Below, piece by piece: positions 1 through 6,560 of a stretch of DNA of 59,846 nucleotides (its first letter is position 1; the number at the start of each line of letters is the position of its first letter). This DNA comes from a virus, in the IMG/VR virus record IMGVR_UViG_3300030099_005700, positions 1-59,846 of that record; one strand, 5' to 3'. Position numbers and translations under genes: made by a program. Under the pieces are notes generated by a model. That model worked only from the letters and a program-made list of their open reading frames with translations. It searched no databases and was not told where the DNA came from.

Positions 1-1
1 C

Positions 2-58
2 AAATCGATTGTGTCGCTTTGCCAGCGACACATCAAGAAGCTAGAAGACAAAGCCTAA
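2..58 (+). CDS. C-terminal fragment of the gene at 58912-59529 (repeat copy)
   Basis: The first 58 bases repeat the end of the gene at 58912-59529: 18 sense codons ending KKLEDKA and a TAA stop at 56-58. It is not a separate gene but the same coding end seen twice because the window overlaps itself. On a circularised map it should be merged with the right-hand gene. Confidence 0.9.
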   Translation, partial: KSIVSLCQRHIKKLEDKA

Positions 59-81
59 CCCTAACCCTGTCCCCCTAACCC
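59..81 (-). other. G-quadruplex-forming run, telomere-like
   Basis: Four C-runs (59-61, 65-67, 71-75, 79-81) are separated by three 3-nt spacers (TAA, TGT, TAA). The complementary strand therefore fits the G3+N1-7 quadruplex pattern with uniform 3-nt loops, very like vertebrate telomeric sequence. It overlaps the left arm of the terminator hairpin, so hairpin and quadruplex would compete. That a quadruplex forms is inference. Confidence 0.5.
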
Positions 82-106
82 TGAAAAGGGTTAGGGGGAC
101 TTTTTT
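69..106 (+). terminator. Rho-independent terminator
   Basis: A perfect 14-bp stem (69-82 with 87-100) is closed by a GAAA loop and followed by six T (101-106). It lies 11 bases after the stop codon of the gene that ends at 58 and is the natural terminator for the gene at 58912-59529. It isolates that gene from the early promoter at 424. Confidence 0.93.
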
Positions 107-147
107 GTGCCCTCGTCCCTGCATGGGGGCGCGGGCATTATTGTTTT

Positions 148-207
148 AGTCCGCGTGTCAGTCCGCGTGTCAGTCCGCGTGTCAGTCCGCGTGTCAGTCC
201 GCGTGTC
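148..207. repeat. Five tandem 12-bp repeats
   Basis: The unit AGTCCGCGTGTC occurs five times head to tail without mismatch, and passes directly into the next repeat family at 206. Nothing here codes. Perfect short iterons next to a terminator and ahead of the early promoter suit a replication origin, a packaging site or a binding array for a phage protein; which one is unknown. The copy near the right end lies at 59619-59678. Confidence 0.93.
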
Positions 208-272
208 AAACGTTTTACCAGATTCTCGTCAAACGTTTTACCAGATTCTCGTCAAACGTTTTACCAGATTCC
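206..272. repeat. Three tandem 23-bp repeats carrying AAACGTTT
   Basis: Two complete 23-bp units (206-228, 229-251) and a near-complete third (252-272) begin TCAAACGTTTTACC and end AGATTCTCG. Each contains the palindrome core AAACGTTT (208-215, 231-238, 254-261), the same core scattered between the early genes. That links this array to the same putative DNA-binding factor. Confidence 0.93.
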
Positions 273-339
273 CCGATCCCTGAATCCTGAACCCCGATCC
301 ATGATCCCTGTATTATTCAAAGACATAATTAAACCCTCG

Positions 340-372
340 TCCACACCTCGTCCACACCTCGTCCACACCTCG
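340..372. repeat. Three tandem 11-bp repeats
   Basis: The unit TCCACACCTCG is present three times. At the right end of the window the same array continues into a fourth unit when the contig stops, so its copy number is variable or was collapsed in assembly. The rest of 107-423 holds only a run of related CCTGAACCCCGATCC-like words at 271-310 and an AT-rich stretch before the promoter. I see no gene between 59 and 461. Confidence 0.9.
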
Positions 373-423
373 TTTATAGACCATAACTCGTTGAAACTAA
401 ATTTGTTACATAAAAGAAAACTA

Positions 424-452
424 TTGACAAAACCCCCTTTATTTGGTATAAT
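424..452 (+). promoter_or_regulatory. Early promoter P1, consensus sigma70 type
   Basis: TTGACA (424-429) and TATAAT (447-452) are separated by exactly 17 bp, a perfect match to the bacterial housekeeping consensus. The right half of the spacer (CTTTATTTGG) and the flanks are shared with the promoter at 6561-6589. It should drive the early + strand genes from 462 onward with host RNA polymerase. The predicted start point, near 459, is almost on the first possible start codon at 462. Confidence 0.93.
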
Positions 453-461
453 GTATATACA

Positions 462-1214
462 GTGAGAGAAGAACCAAAAACAAAAACAAAAGCACTGGCC
501 AACGAGCCAGTCCAACAAGCGTTGGATTCCGGTAAAACGTTTGACAGCTTGCCATCCCCTGCGAGACACGTTGAGCAAGCGCATCTCGTGGGAGTGAGCC
601 CCCACCTCCCCAAACGCCCCAAGCAGGGTGGGAGGCGCGGCAAGCTCACCGCCCAGCAAAAGTGGCAACGCTGGGCCAGTATGCTGAGTAGGCCTGCTGC
701 TGCTAGGGCATACTACGCCAAGCACCACAAGGATATTGACTCCATCCGGCTCCATCCCAATGAGGTCTGGGCTAACACTCCTGTTGAGAAAGAGGAAGTG
801 TCAGACCCCCTCGAAATATACGAACACGCCATGAGAGTGTGGCGCGCCGCGTGTCGTAGGCGGCGCAAGCTGATTGCTCACGGGAGCGCGCTGATGGCGA
901 AGCGCGGTGGTTTCAAACGTTTTATGGAACACTGCGAAAAGCATCCAGATATTTATGAGCTTGCAGATGGCAAGCTTGCAGCCGTGCGACCCGCCCCCAA
1001 GCAACCGGAGGAGCCAGAGGAGGCCCGCGTCGCGCCGCCTAAGCTGGATGGCCGGACAGGATTCAGGAAGCAGGCTTCCAAGAAGACCAAGGCCCTCACA
1101 GATATCCAGAAGCGCATGGCAGAGGAGAAGCGCAAGGCGGAGGCCGCGAAGGAGGAGAAGCCGCGCCCTGTGATGAAGCACCACACCACACCTAACCCTT
1201 GGCTCAACCGTTAA
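462..1214 (+). CDS. Early basic protein, function unknown
   Basis: A 250-residue frame if the GTG at 462 is used. I do not recognise the family. It is rich in Lys, Arg and Ala with basic clusters (RAACRRRRKLIAHG and a Lys/Glu/Ala-rich tail), as expected of a nucleic-acid-binding or host-takeover protein, but that is inference. As first gene behind P1 it should be among the earliest expressed. The GTG lies about three bases after the predicted transcription start, so the message would be leaderless; the next in-frame ATG is far inside (near 681). The stop codon is embedded in a GTTAAACGTTTAAC palindrome. The frame also carries AAACGTTT at 535 and 915. Confidence 0.75.
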   Translation: MREEPKTKTKALANEPVQQALDSGKTFDSLPSPARHVEQAHLVGVSPHLPKRPKQGGRRGKLTAQQKWQRWASMLSRPAAARAYYAKHHKDIDSIRLHPNEVWANTPVEKEEVSDPLEIYEHAMRVWRAACRRRRKLIAHGSALMAKRGGFKRFMEHCEKHPDIYELADGKLAAVRPAPKQPEEPEEARVAPPKLDGRTGFRKQASKKTKALTDIQKRMAEEKRKAEAAKEEKPRPVMKHHTTPNPWLNR

Positions 1215-1223
1215 ACGTTTAAC
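1210..1223. promoter_or_regulatory. AAACGTTT palindrome (site family, first intergenic copy)
   Basis: GTTAAACGTTTAAC is a perfect 14-bp palindrome covering the stop codon of the preceding gene. AAACGTTT cores occur at about 208, 231, 254, 535, 915, 1213, 1568, 2355, 2801, 3497, 5270, 5861, 6644, 7827, 8934, 11597, 13874, 34155, 36086 and 58866, mostly in the left arm. One copy would be expected by chance. Operators of LacI/PurR-type regulators have a similar AAACGTTT centre, so a repressor or silencing site is plausible, not shown. Confidence 0.8.
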
Positions 1224-1308
1224 ACACAACAGAAAATGAAACAGATACACACAGACAAGCCCGATGCAGCAGAAGACCAATCTCTAGTAAAACAACAGAA
1301 ACAAAAAC

Positions 1309-1569
1309 ATGATAATGTCACAAGAGCAGCGCGATGCTAACCGCGCCAAGAGAATGGTAGAGTTGGAGGATCAGATCCCCAATATTCTGCGTTGTGTGGA
1401 GGTGCTGAAGCAGCATTGCCACACACTGAGTTACATTGAGAGTCTCGATGATATCAGAAACCTGCTGTCTAAAATAGCAGAAGCTGAGGAAATCCCCTTT
1501 GCCCTTATCATGTCTATTTACAAACATGATTTCTGGGAGTCGCATTATCGGGGGGTTAGAACTAGTTAA
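1309..1569 (+). CDS. Early protein, function unknown
   Basis: An 86-residue soluble, mostly helical-looking protein (RDANRAKRMVELEDQIPNI near its start). A second ATG at 1315 (MSQEQRD) is an equally good start. I do not recognise it. It follows the 462 gene after about 95 bases and again ends inside a GTTAAACGTTTAAC palindrome. The leader is A-rich with no Shine-Dalgarno sequence. Confidence 0.72.
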   Translation: MIMSQEQRDANRAKRMVELEDQIPNILRCVEVLKQHCHTLSYIESLDDIRNLLSKIAEAEEIPFALIMSIYKHDFWESHYRGVRTS

Positions 1570-1578
1570 ACGTTTAAC
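1565..1578. promoter_or_regulatory. GTTAAACGTTTAAC palindrome
   Basis: A perfect 14-bp palindrome overlapping the stop codon of the preceding gene, identical to the sites at 1210, 2798, 3494 and 6641. It belongs to the dispersed site family described at 1210-1223. Confidence 0.8.
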
Positions 1579-1650
1579 ACGTTCCCCACTGCATCTCCCC
1601 TGTTGGGTGGGTGCAGAGGGGAGTGTATTAGATATACACCACACAGAGAA

Positions 1651-1806
1651 ATGAAAATGAAGTTGCTATTGCAAGCGATAGACCTCCCGCCAGCGGAGGC
1701 AGATCACTGCGAGGTGCGCCAGTCTACCCAGACCTTGGCCATCACCGCAGAAGACATGGTGGATCTCACGATCCATGAACCCCTGACCCTGAACCCTGAG
1801 TCATGA
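1651..1806 (+). CDS. Small early protein, function unknown
   Basis: 51 residues from the ATG at 1651 (MKMKLLLQAIDLPPAE). An upstream in-frame TTG at 1603 would give 67 residues, but the ATG preceded by CAGAGAA is preferred. Acidic, no recognised domain. The stop overlaps the ATG of the next gene (ATGA at 1803), so the two are translationally coupled. Confidence 0.6.
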   Translation: MKMKLLLQAIDLPPAEADHCEVRQSTQTLAITAEDMVDLTIHEPLTLNPES

Positions 1807-1985
1807 GCCTCGAAGAACTAATCAACAAGAAGTGGGACAAGGACGATCAGTCCAATCTGTCCATCGAGGAACGCAAGGCTAATGCTGTTGACCTCATCAG
1901 CAAGAAGCCTGAGCCAGTGCAACCTGCACCCTTGGCCCCGTTCCGTGCAGCCCTTGAACAAGCATTCGAAAGGAAGAAGTCATGA
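1803..1985 (+). CDS. Small early protein, function unknown
   Basis: 60 residues with a charged N-terminal half (LEELINKKWDKDDQ) and a Pro/Ala-rich C-terminal part (EPVQPAPLAPFRAALE). Not recognised. It overlaps both neighbours by ATGA junctions at 1803 and 1982, so three genes form one coupled unit. The start sits in a GAGTCATGAG context that recurs at many starts in this phage. Confidence 0.65.
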   Translation: MSLEELINKKWDKDDQSNLSIEERKANAVDLISKKPEPVQPAPLAPFRAALEQAFERKKS

Positions 1986-2356
1986 GCGCAACATTCTATC
2001 CTGCCAAGCAGGAATCGGAGAAGGCGTGGACCTTTGTGGAGGTTCCCTATGAGGTGAACCTCAGTAACTCCAACACACGTTTCGTGTTGGAGGCATTGGG
2101 GTTGGACTCCAACTTTGAAGACGCACGAATCTCGCAATCGCGGGCGATCATAGATGATGCCAACGCAAAGGAACAGGACATCGACGACTTCATAGAGAGG
2201 TGTCATGTGGTGCTGCGTGGTGGTATTCCTGATGGTGCCTCGCACATATCGAGGTCGAGCGATGAGGAAAGGTATATCCTCCACAAAGTAGCGATGCTCT
2301 TGGTGTCAGCTACATTGGGGGAACAGGGTGGGGCAACCCACTGGTATTTCGCTTAA
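1982..2356 (+). CDS. Early protein, function unknown
   Basis: 124 residues, soluble, no recognised domain. Start in an AAGTCATGAG context and no Shine-Dalgarno sequence at normal spacing. The stop codon lies inside a TTAAACGTTTAAC palindrome. Coupled to the gene upstream. Confidence 0.7.
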   Translation: MSATFYPAKQESEKAWTFVEVPYEVNLSNSNTRFVLEALGLDSNFEDARISQSRAIIDDANAKEQDIDDFIERCHVVLRGGIPDGASHISRSSDEERYILHKVAMLLVSATLGEQGGATHWYFA

Positions 2357-2365
2357 ACGTTTAAC
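2352..2365. promoter_or_regulatory. AAACGTTT palindrome
   Basis: CTTAAACGTTTAAC, one base short of the full 14-bp palindrome, sits between the stop of the preceding gene and 10 bases before the next ATG (2376). Binding here could block transcription of the downstream genes or access to the next start. Confidence 0.75.
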
Positions 2366-2375
2366 AGAACAAGTC

Positions 2376-2810
2376 ATGAGTGAGAACAACATGAAACAAA
2401 AGATAGAGGAGATTAAGGAAGCGATGGTCGAGAGTCTGGCAGACATTATGCTTGGCGAGCGCATCCCCCTTGACTTCTTCCATGAGAAGACGGCGGAGAT
2501 CCTGTATCCCGCAAACAGGAAGATGACCAAGACGATCCTGCGGAAGATAGTTAATAACTATCGGTTCCTATTGATCGACCCTAGTCCAATTCGGAACAAG
2601 ATCCTTGAGGTCTTATACCCTTATGGGTTGCTCCTAGATGCCTACGATGCCCCGCCGCCTCCCTCGCACCAATACCCTTTGAGAAGGTTGAAGAGTATGG
2701 TCAAGCAGTGGAAGTGGGAAGAGGCGAACAACCACCACATCTATAGTGGGGATGCTTGGCGTCTCTTATTTAAGTTGATCAAGAGTGAACAGAACCAGTT
2801 AAACGTTTAA
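2376..2810 (+). CDS. Early protein, function unknown
   Basis: 144 residues from the ATG at 2376 (MSENNMKQKIEEIKEAM). A GTG at 2328 would extend it into the previous gene and is less likely. N-terminal helical stretch, no recognised domain. The start has the recurrent ACAAGTCATGAG context. The stop is embedded in a GTTAAACGTTTAAC palindrome at 2798. Confidence 0.7.
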   Translation: MSENNMKQKIEEIKEAMVESLADIMLGERIPLDFFHEKTAEILYPANRKMTKTILRKIVNNYRFLLIDPSPIRNKILEVLYPYGLLLDAYDAPPPPSHQYPLRRLKSMVKQWKWEEANNHHIYSGDAWRLLFKLIKSEQNQLNV

Positions 2811-2811
2811 C
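2798..2811. promoter_or_regulatory. GTTAAACGTTTAAC palindrome
   Basis: A perfect 14-bp palindrome over the stop of the 2376 gene and 11 bases before the next start (2823). Same spacing as at 2352 and 3494, which argues for a repeated functional unit of palindrome, short A-rich spacer and ATG. Confidence 0.8.
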
Positions 2812-2822
2812 AGAGACAAGTC

Positions 2823-3431
2823 ATGAGTAAAACTACAACAGACACAAGACCGTTGTTGCTCCCCGATAATCCCTGCATATGGGACTTCAAATCAGATCAC
2901 GCACCACGCGAGGATCGTAATCCCACAAGGATCATGCCGCCTGAGTTGAAGATCCTTTTGCCTAAAGATCATCCTTCAGTCATAGATGAGATGGAGGATC
3001 TGGAGAAGAGAAAGCGAAGGTGGAAGTTATCTAAAATAACCTCTCGTGTTTGGGAAGACTGGGAGTGGAGGGAAAGGAGTATAAGGAGATGTGGTGTGCT
3101 GGACTTTGTGGCCACTTACCTTCATAACGAGATTCAAGATATATGTGGCACCGACATATACCATCATGCAGATGGTGAGCTTGATCTTACTTTAGGTATG
3201 CACAAGGTAATCGTAGAGCATAATGGCAAAAGATATGACTGCGCTATACTGGTGTATCTATCTCCTGAAGGCGGGGGAGGTAGACCTCAGTATCGGTCCC
3301 TCGTAGTGCTGGAAGATAGGGCCGATGACCTATGGAGATTCCTAGACCTGCGACCACGCACCTTTGAACTGCAAGATGGGGGGTCAGTTGACCTGTTATG
3401 CCGACATAGACCAAGACGGTTACACATTTAA
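2823..3431 (+). CDS. Early protein, function unknown
   Basis: 202 residues, charged, with a Lys/Arg/Glu/Trp-rich middle (LEKRKRRWKLSKI) and basic C-terminus. Not recognised. It starts in an ACAAGTCATGAG context directly after a palindrome, in the same early transcription unit as its neighbours. Confidence 0.72.
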   Translation: MSKTTTDTRPLLLPDNPCIWDFKSDHAPREDRNPTRIMPPELKILLPKDHPSVIDEMEDLEKRKRRWKLSKITSRVWEDWEWRERSIRRCGVLDFVATYLHNEIQDICGTDIYHHADGELDLTLGMHKVIVEHNGKRYDCAILVYLSPEGGGGRPQYRSLVVLEDRADDLWRFLDLRPRTFELQDGGSVDLLCRHRPRRLHI

Positions 3432-3442
3432 CCAAACAAGTT

Positions 3443-3556
3443 ATGGAAGAAAAAGACACATACCAAAGGGTAGCACACAGGAGGACGAAGAGAGTTAAAC
3501 GTTTAACGAAACAATCTCATGAAACAAAACAAAAGAAAACTGGACCTTGGTCCTAA
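3443..3556 (+). CDS. Possible 37-residue basic peptide
   Basis: A short frame (MEEKDTYQRVAHRRTKRV...) starts in an ACAAGTTATGG context like its neighbours and fills the otherwise empty 87-base gap. Its 3' end overlaps the next gene by 38 bases and reads through the palindrome at 3494. It may be a real basic microprotein or chance; only context supports it. Confidence 0.3.
   Translation: MEEKDTYQRVAHRRTKRVKRLTKQSHETKQKKTGPWS
3494..3507. promoter_or_regulatory. GTTAAACGTTTAAC palindrome
   Basis: A perfect 14-bp palindrome ending 11 bases before the ATG at 3519. Part of the family described at 1210-1223. Confidence 0.8.
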
Positions 3557-4157
3557 GCGTTGGTTCCGCCGTAACAAGCGGAAGAAGCAAAGCATGGTAG
3601 CTCGCATGGCCCGCATGATGAATGACCTTGTAGACTCCGTTGTGCTCCGAAAGGGATTACCCAAACACGTAATAGAAATTACTGTGTGGGAAACCTGTCA
3701 CCGTAGCTCTGAGTATAGTGATTGTTCTGATAGCCCATTCAGTCATTCGCATGAGTTCTCTCAACAGGACTACGCACTCGAAACCATGTGGGTGGAGTAT
3801 GTAGAGAGATGCGTAAATTGGGAAAGGAACCCTGAAGCCTGTATGTCAGAGTTTGATTTCAAGACTGAACTCATAAGGCTAGGGGAAGTCGAGCACGGCG
3901 ACCAACCAGACCTAGGTATCTTTAGTCTTGGGGAGAAGACCTACTATGTAGATACCAAGACCCGCGCCCTGTATCGTTTTGCCGATATACTGGGGCAATC
4001 CCACGTTTACCATCGTCCGTGTGTCCATGATCCTAGTCATGCTGACCTCAGAAAGAAGGGCAAAGACTTCGGTAGTCTTGATCAAGTTCCGTATCCAGTG
4101 CTCAACCGCATGAGATCAGATGTTTTGGCAAGTGTCACTAGGTATATGGAAAGCTAA
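3519..4157 (+). CDS. Early protein, function unknown
   Basis: 212 residues with a strongly basic N-terminus (NKRKLDLGPKRWFRRNKRKKQ). The C-terminal half has a conspicuous set of Asp/Glu/Lys residues (EVEHGDQPDLGIF then YYVDTKTRALY) that could be the E...D...DxK arrangement of a PD-(D/E)XK nuclease, but I cannot confirm the fold. Otherwise unrecognised. Starts 11 bases after a palindrome. Confidence 0.7.
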   Translation: MKQNKRKLDLGPKRWFRRNKRKKQSMVARMARMMNDLVDSVVLRKGLPKHVIEITVWETCHRSSEYSDCSDSPFSHSHEFSQQDYALETMWVEYVERCVNWERNPEACMSEFDFKTELIRLGEVEHGDQPDLGIFSLGEKTYYVDTKTRALYRFADILGQSHVYHRPCVHDPSHADLRKKGKDFGSLDQVPYPVLNRMRSDVLASVTRYMES

Positions 4158-4169
4158 CCTGCAATAAAT

Positions 4170-4724
4170 ATGAAACAAGAAATAGAAACACTAGAGGTAA
4201 CTCTGTTCTTTGACAGATACCTGCCTGACAATAGGGCATCTGAACAACTGATGGATGACATCACCCAAGCAGTCGAGGATGCAAAGCCAACTGATGCAAC
4301 AAAGGACTTTCCTACTGCTGACGTTATCAAAACAGATGAAGGCCCTCTCTATAAGAGAGACTTCTCTTGCACGTTCGGGGCACCGAAACCACATGGACCT
4401 ATGTGGAAGGTGCGACTGAGATGGATACGGGATATCTTTCGGTTAAGCATTGGCTACCGTATGATTGACTGGCTCAAGTTCTGGGAGTGGGGGCCTTGGA
4501 TAAAACCAAGTTTCTCAACCTATAATAGAGTAAGGTGTGAAGTTACGATCCAAAGTAACTGGCTCTCTCAGTTTCTTGTGCAGGAAGGCAGGTGCCATCC
4601 TATTGAGGAGTTTGATGTGTATGCTCTGTATAAAGAGTTTAATAAGATCGAAGGCTTGTGTGGTATAGAAGCCTTCGGTTCTGCCGAAATGCCACTTCAC
4701 CCTGATGGAGAGGACGATGAGTAG
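4170..4724 (+). CDS. Early protein, function unknown
   Basis: 184 residues, rich in aromatic residues in the middle (WLKFWEWGPWIKPSF), acidic at the C-terminus (HPDGEDDE). Not recognised, no confident membrane segment. Start in an A-rich leader (GCAATAAATATG). It ends 18 bases before the kinase-like gene. Confidence 0.7.
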   Translation: MKQEIETLEVTLFFDRYLPDNRASEQLMDDITQAVEDAKPTDATKDFPTADVIKTDEGPLYKRDFSCTFGAPKPHGPMWKVRLRWIRDIFRLSIGYRMIDWLKFWEWGPWIKPSFSTYNRVRCEVTIQSNWLSQFLVQEGRCHPIEEFDVYALYKEFNKIEGLCGIEAFGSAEMPLHPDGEDDE

Positions 4725-4742
4725 CCAACCACTTAATGAATC

Positions 4743-5279
4743 ATGAATAATACATGCTACATCCTGCGCGGTTTACCGGGCACAGGTAAGTCCACGCTCG
4801 CTAGACTATTAAGCGCAGCCAATAACCCTGAATACTGTCTCGACAGGTTCTTTGTCCGAACCTTCTCTACTGATGACCTGTTCATCAATGAGGAAGGAGT
4901 CTACGAGTTCGATCCGTCGCTGCTAAAACAGCATCACGAAGAAAACTTGAGGCGGGCTATTGAGTTCTTCAACCTGCACCCACGACCGCACCAGACTCTG
5001 GAGGGTGAGCACTGGGTACAGATCGCCATCATTGACAATACAAACGTCCAGCACTGGGAGTATGAACCCTACATTACAGCCGCTGAAGAAGCAGGGTGGG
5101 ATGTGCAGATCATCCCGCTCGCGTGGAATTACTATGACATACCTGAATATGCAAAGAGGACAAAGCACGATGTGCCTGAAGAGGCGATCCGACGCATGGC
5201 AGACAGGTGGGAAGACCTCCCTAAGAAATACGTATGCTTGCGGAACTATAAGGGTAAATCATTACGCTCAAACGTTTAA
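4743..5279 (+). CDS. P-loop kinase, polynucleotide-kinase-like (AAA_33 / N4BP2 type)
   Basis: 178 residues with a clear Walker A motif (GLPGTGKST, residues about 10-18), a following STDDLF strand, a HHEENLRRA helix, the IIDNTNVQHWEYEPY segment and a C-terminal lid motif (HDVPEEAIRRMADRWE). This order is typical of the AAA_33 family that includes phage polynucleotide 5'-kinases and NEDD4BP2-like proteins. Likely role: ATP-dependent phosphorylation of a nucleic-acid or nucleotide 5' end, for instance in RNA or DNA repair against host nucleases. No phosphatase domain follows and I see no partner ligase. The stop overlaps an AAACGTTTAAC site. Confidence 0.8.
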   Translation: MNNTCYILRGLPGTGKSTLARLLSAANNPEYCLDRFFVRTFSTDDLFINEEGVYEFDPSLLKQHHEENLRRAIEFFNLHPRPHQTLEGEHWVQIAIIDNTNVQHWEYEPYITAAEEAGWDVQIIPLAWNYYDIPEYAKRTKHDVPEEAIRRMADRWEDLPKKYVCLRNYKGKSLRSNV

Positions 5280-5280
5280 C
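5267..5280. promoter_or_regulatory. AAACGTTT palindrome
   Basis: CTCAAACGTTTAAC overlaps the stop of the kinase gene and lies one base before the next ATG (5282), directly where a ribosome would bind. Confidence 0.7.
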
Positions 5281-5281
5281 C

Positions 5282-5449
5282 ATGAGTAGCCAACCACACA
5301 TACCCTACGTCACGTTAGATGGAGAGGAGATCCGTCTGGATAATGTCGAGTTCCTTAACATAGAGGAAGACTTTTACGGACGGGATCTCGTTACGTTTAA
5401 CTACGAAGGGGAAAGACACCAATCATATATCATACACAAACCACACTAA
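5282..5449 (+). CDS. Small early protein, function unknown
   Basis: 55 residues (MSSQPHIPYVTLDGEEIRL...), acidic, no recognised domain. It fits exactly between the kinase gene and the 5452 gene. Its first 16 bases (ATGAGTAGCCAACCAC) are duplicated at 4717-4732, where they open a 9-codon frame ending before the kinase gene. Confidence 0.65.
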   Translation: MSSQPHIPYVTLDGEEIRLDNVEFLNIEEDFYGRDLVTFNYEGERHQSYIIHKPH

Positions 5450-5451
5450 CT

Positions 5452-5721
5452 ATGAAGATAAGAGAGATAAAAGAAGAAGTAGAAAGCTGGGACTGGAACC
5501 TCAACATCTTTGAGATATACGATAAGATGAAGGAGGAGTTCACCGACGATGGTGGCCGACACCTGCTACTCAACTATGCATTTGAATACTACAACCATGA
5601 CCGAATGCTAAAGGAGTTAATGGATGCCCTTAACGTAGAAGTTGAGACGCAAGAAGCAGTACGGGGGTACTTCGGTATGCACCCGAACCGACCCGCAAAG
5701 CTGAAGCATATGCCCGCATAA
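5452..5721 (+). CDS. Small early protein, function unknown
   Basis: 89 residues, charged and helical-looking (MKIREIKEEVESWDWNLNIF). Not recognised. Starts two bases after the previous stop and ends four bases before the next start, so it is part of a compact early operon. Confidence 0.68.
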   Translation: MKIREIKEEVESWDWNLNIFEIYDKMKEEFTDDGGRHLLLNYAFEYYNHDRMLKELMDALNVEVETQEAVRGYFGMHPNRPAKLKHMPA

Positions 5722-5725
5722 ACAT

Positions 5726-5983
5726 ATGAGTGACCCAATAGACGTAAGACAATGGATGCCGTCGATACGGCGTATGGCCAAGCAGAAGCTACCCCTCGTC
5801 ATAGCGCAGGAAGAACTACGCAGGGAACGGGAGGCTACTAAGAAGCTAACCGATGAGATAAAACGTTTAGCTAAACGAGCACGAGAATGCGAGCAGGGGG
5901 CTACTGGTCTGTGGTTAGTGAACCATGCATCCTGTTTAGAGAGAATTGTATCTGAATATGAGAACAAAGATGAATCCCTTTAA
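5726..5983 (+). CDS. Small coiled-coil protein, function unknown
   Basis: 85 residues, rich in Lys, Arg and Glu (EELRREREATKKLTDEIKRL), with heptad-like spacing suggesting a coiled coil. Carries one AAACGTTT site inside the frame (5861-5868). The 3' end overlaps the next gene by 26 bases. Confidence 0.65.
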   Translation: MSDPIDVRQWMPSIRRMAKQKLPLVIAQEELRREREATKKLTDEIKRLAKRARECEQGATGLWLVNHASCLERIVSEYENKDESL

Positions 5984-6308
5984 GGGGAAAGTAGCGACAG
6001 CCGTCCTCGATCTATCAGACGAGAACGGGAAGCGGACTGGTGTGCAATACCACAATACTATTATTGTGGAGTTCACCGACCATGAGATAAAGCTGAACGC
6101 CACAGACCCTGATGGGGAATCGTGGCACACGCCTACAACCAAACTACGCATGAACCAAGTATCCCAACAATATGATCTTGGCTTCCATGTGTATCAGAAG
6201 TATGGGAGCTGGTGGGTTGAACCCAAGAGCCATGCCCATCAGAGCAGACCCCAGAAACCTCGTGGGGCAAGGATGCCCTACATTGATGGCATGACTATTA
6301 AGAGATAA
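5958..6308 (+). CDS. Early protein, function unknown
   Basis: 116 residues from the ATG at 5958 (MRTKMNPFKGK), or 112 from the ATG at 5970; a TTG at 5946 is less likely. A beta-rich N-terminal half and a basic C-terminal tail (HAHQSRPQKPRGARM). Not recognised. Confidence 0.65.
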   Translation: MRTKMNPFKGKVATAVLDLSDENGKRTGVQYHNTIIVEFTDHEIKLNATDPDGESWHTPTTKLRMNQVSQQYDLGFHVYQKYGSWWVEPKSHAHQSRPQKPRGARMPYIDGMTIKR

Positions 6309-6313
6309 CTACC

Positions 6314-6553
6314 ATGAACCTAGAACAGCTAAAGGAACTCATTCACGGAATCGGAGACGACACACTCTGCGAGATGACAGGTGAGACAGGTCTGGCACCG
6401 GAAGAGAAACAGAAAATAGATGAAGCCATAGAAGGTTTGCGCGAAGTAGCACAAACGGCTTTGGAATTCATGCCGGAAGGTAACTCTATTATCGAGATAG
6501 TAGAGGCGCGTAATGATCTTATAGATGCTTTTAATTTATCTTATGATCAGTAG
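6314..6553 (+). CDS. Small acidic early protein, function unknown
   Basis: 79 residues, acidic (MNLEQLKELIHGIGDDTL...). Highly acidic small early phage proteins are often DNA mimics or host-protein inhibitors, but nothing specific supports that here. It ends eight bases before promoter P2 and closes the first early block. Confidence 0.68.
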   Translation: MNLEQLKELIHGIGDDTLCEMTGETGLAPEEKQKIDEAIEGLREVAQTALEFMPEGNSIIEIVEARNDLIDAFNLSYDQ

Positions 6554-6560
6554 AAAAGTA

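Larger units (their letters stand above)
1..373. repeat. Direct terminal repeat, left copy
   Basis: Bases 1-373 are identical to 59472-59844. The match stops inside an 11-bp tandem repeat: after three units the left copy runs into unique sequence, while the right copy begins a fourth unit. Either the contig is a circular or circularly permuted genome with an assembly overlap, or these are true terminal repeats. The unit genome would be about 59,471 bp. Sequence alone cannot separate these options. Confidence 0.95.

Noticed and set aside
54-82. CCCTAA repeats as a true telomere of a linear replicon
   Set aside because: They are the arm of a hairpin terminator, number only about four and lie inside a 373-bp repeat; no telomere resolvase gene was recognised.
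148-272. Tandem arrays as a CRISPR
   Set aside because: Units are directly adjacent without unique spacers and no cas gene is present.
801-1280. A 159-residue Leu/Cys-rich - strand frame opposite the first early gene
   Set aside because: Composition is that of a reverse-frame shadow of a Lys/Arg-rich gene; the + strand frame has a consensus promoter.
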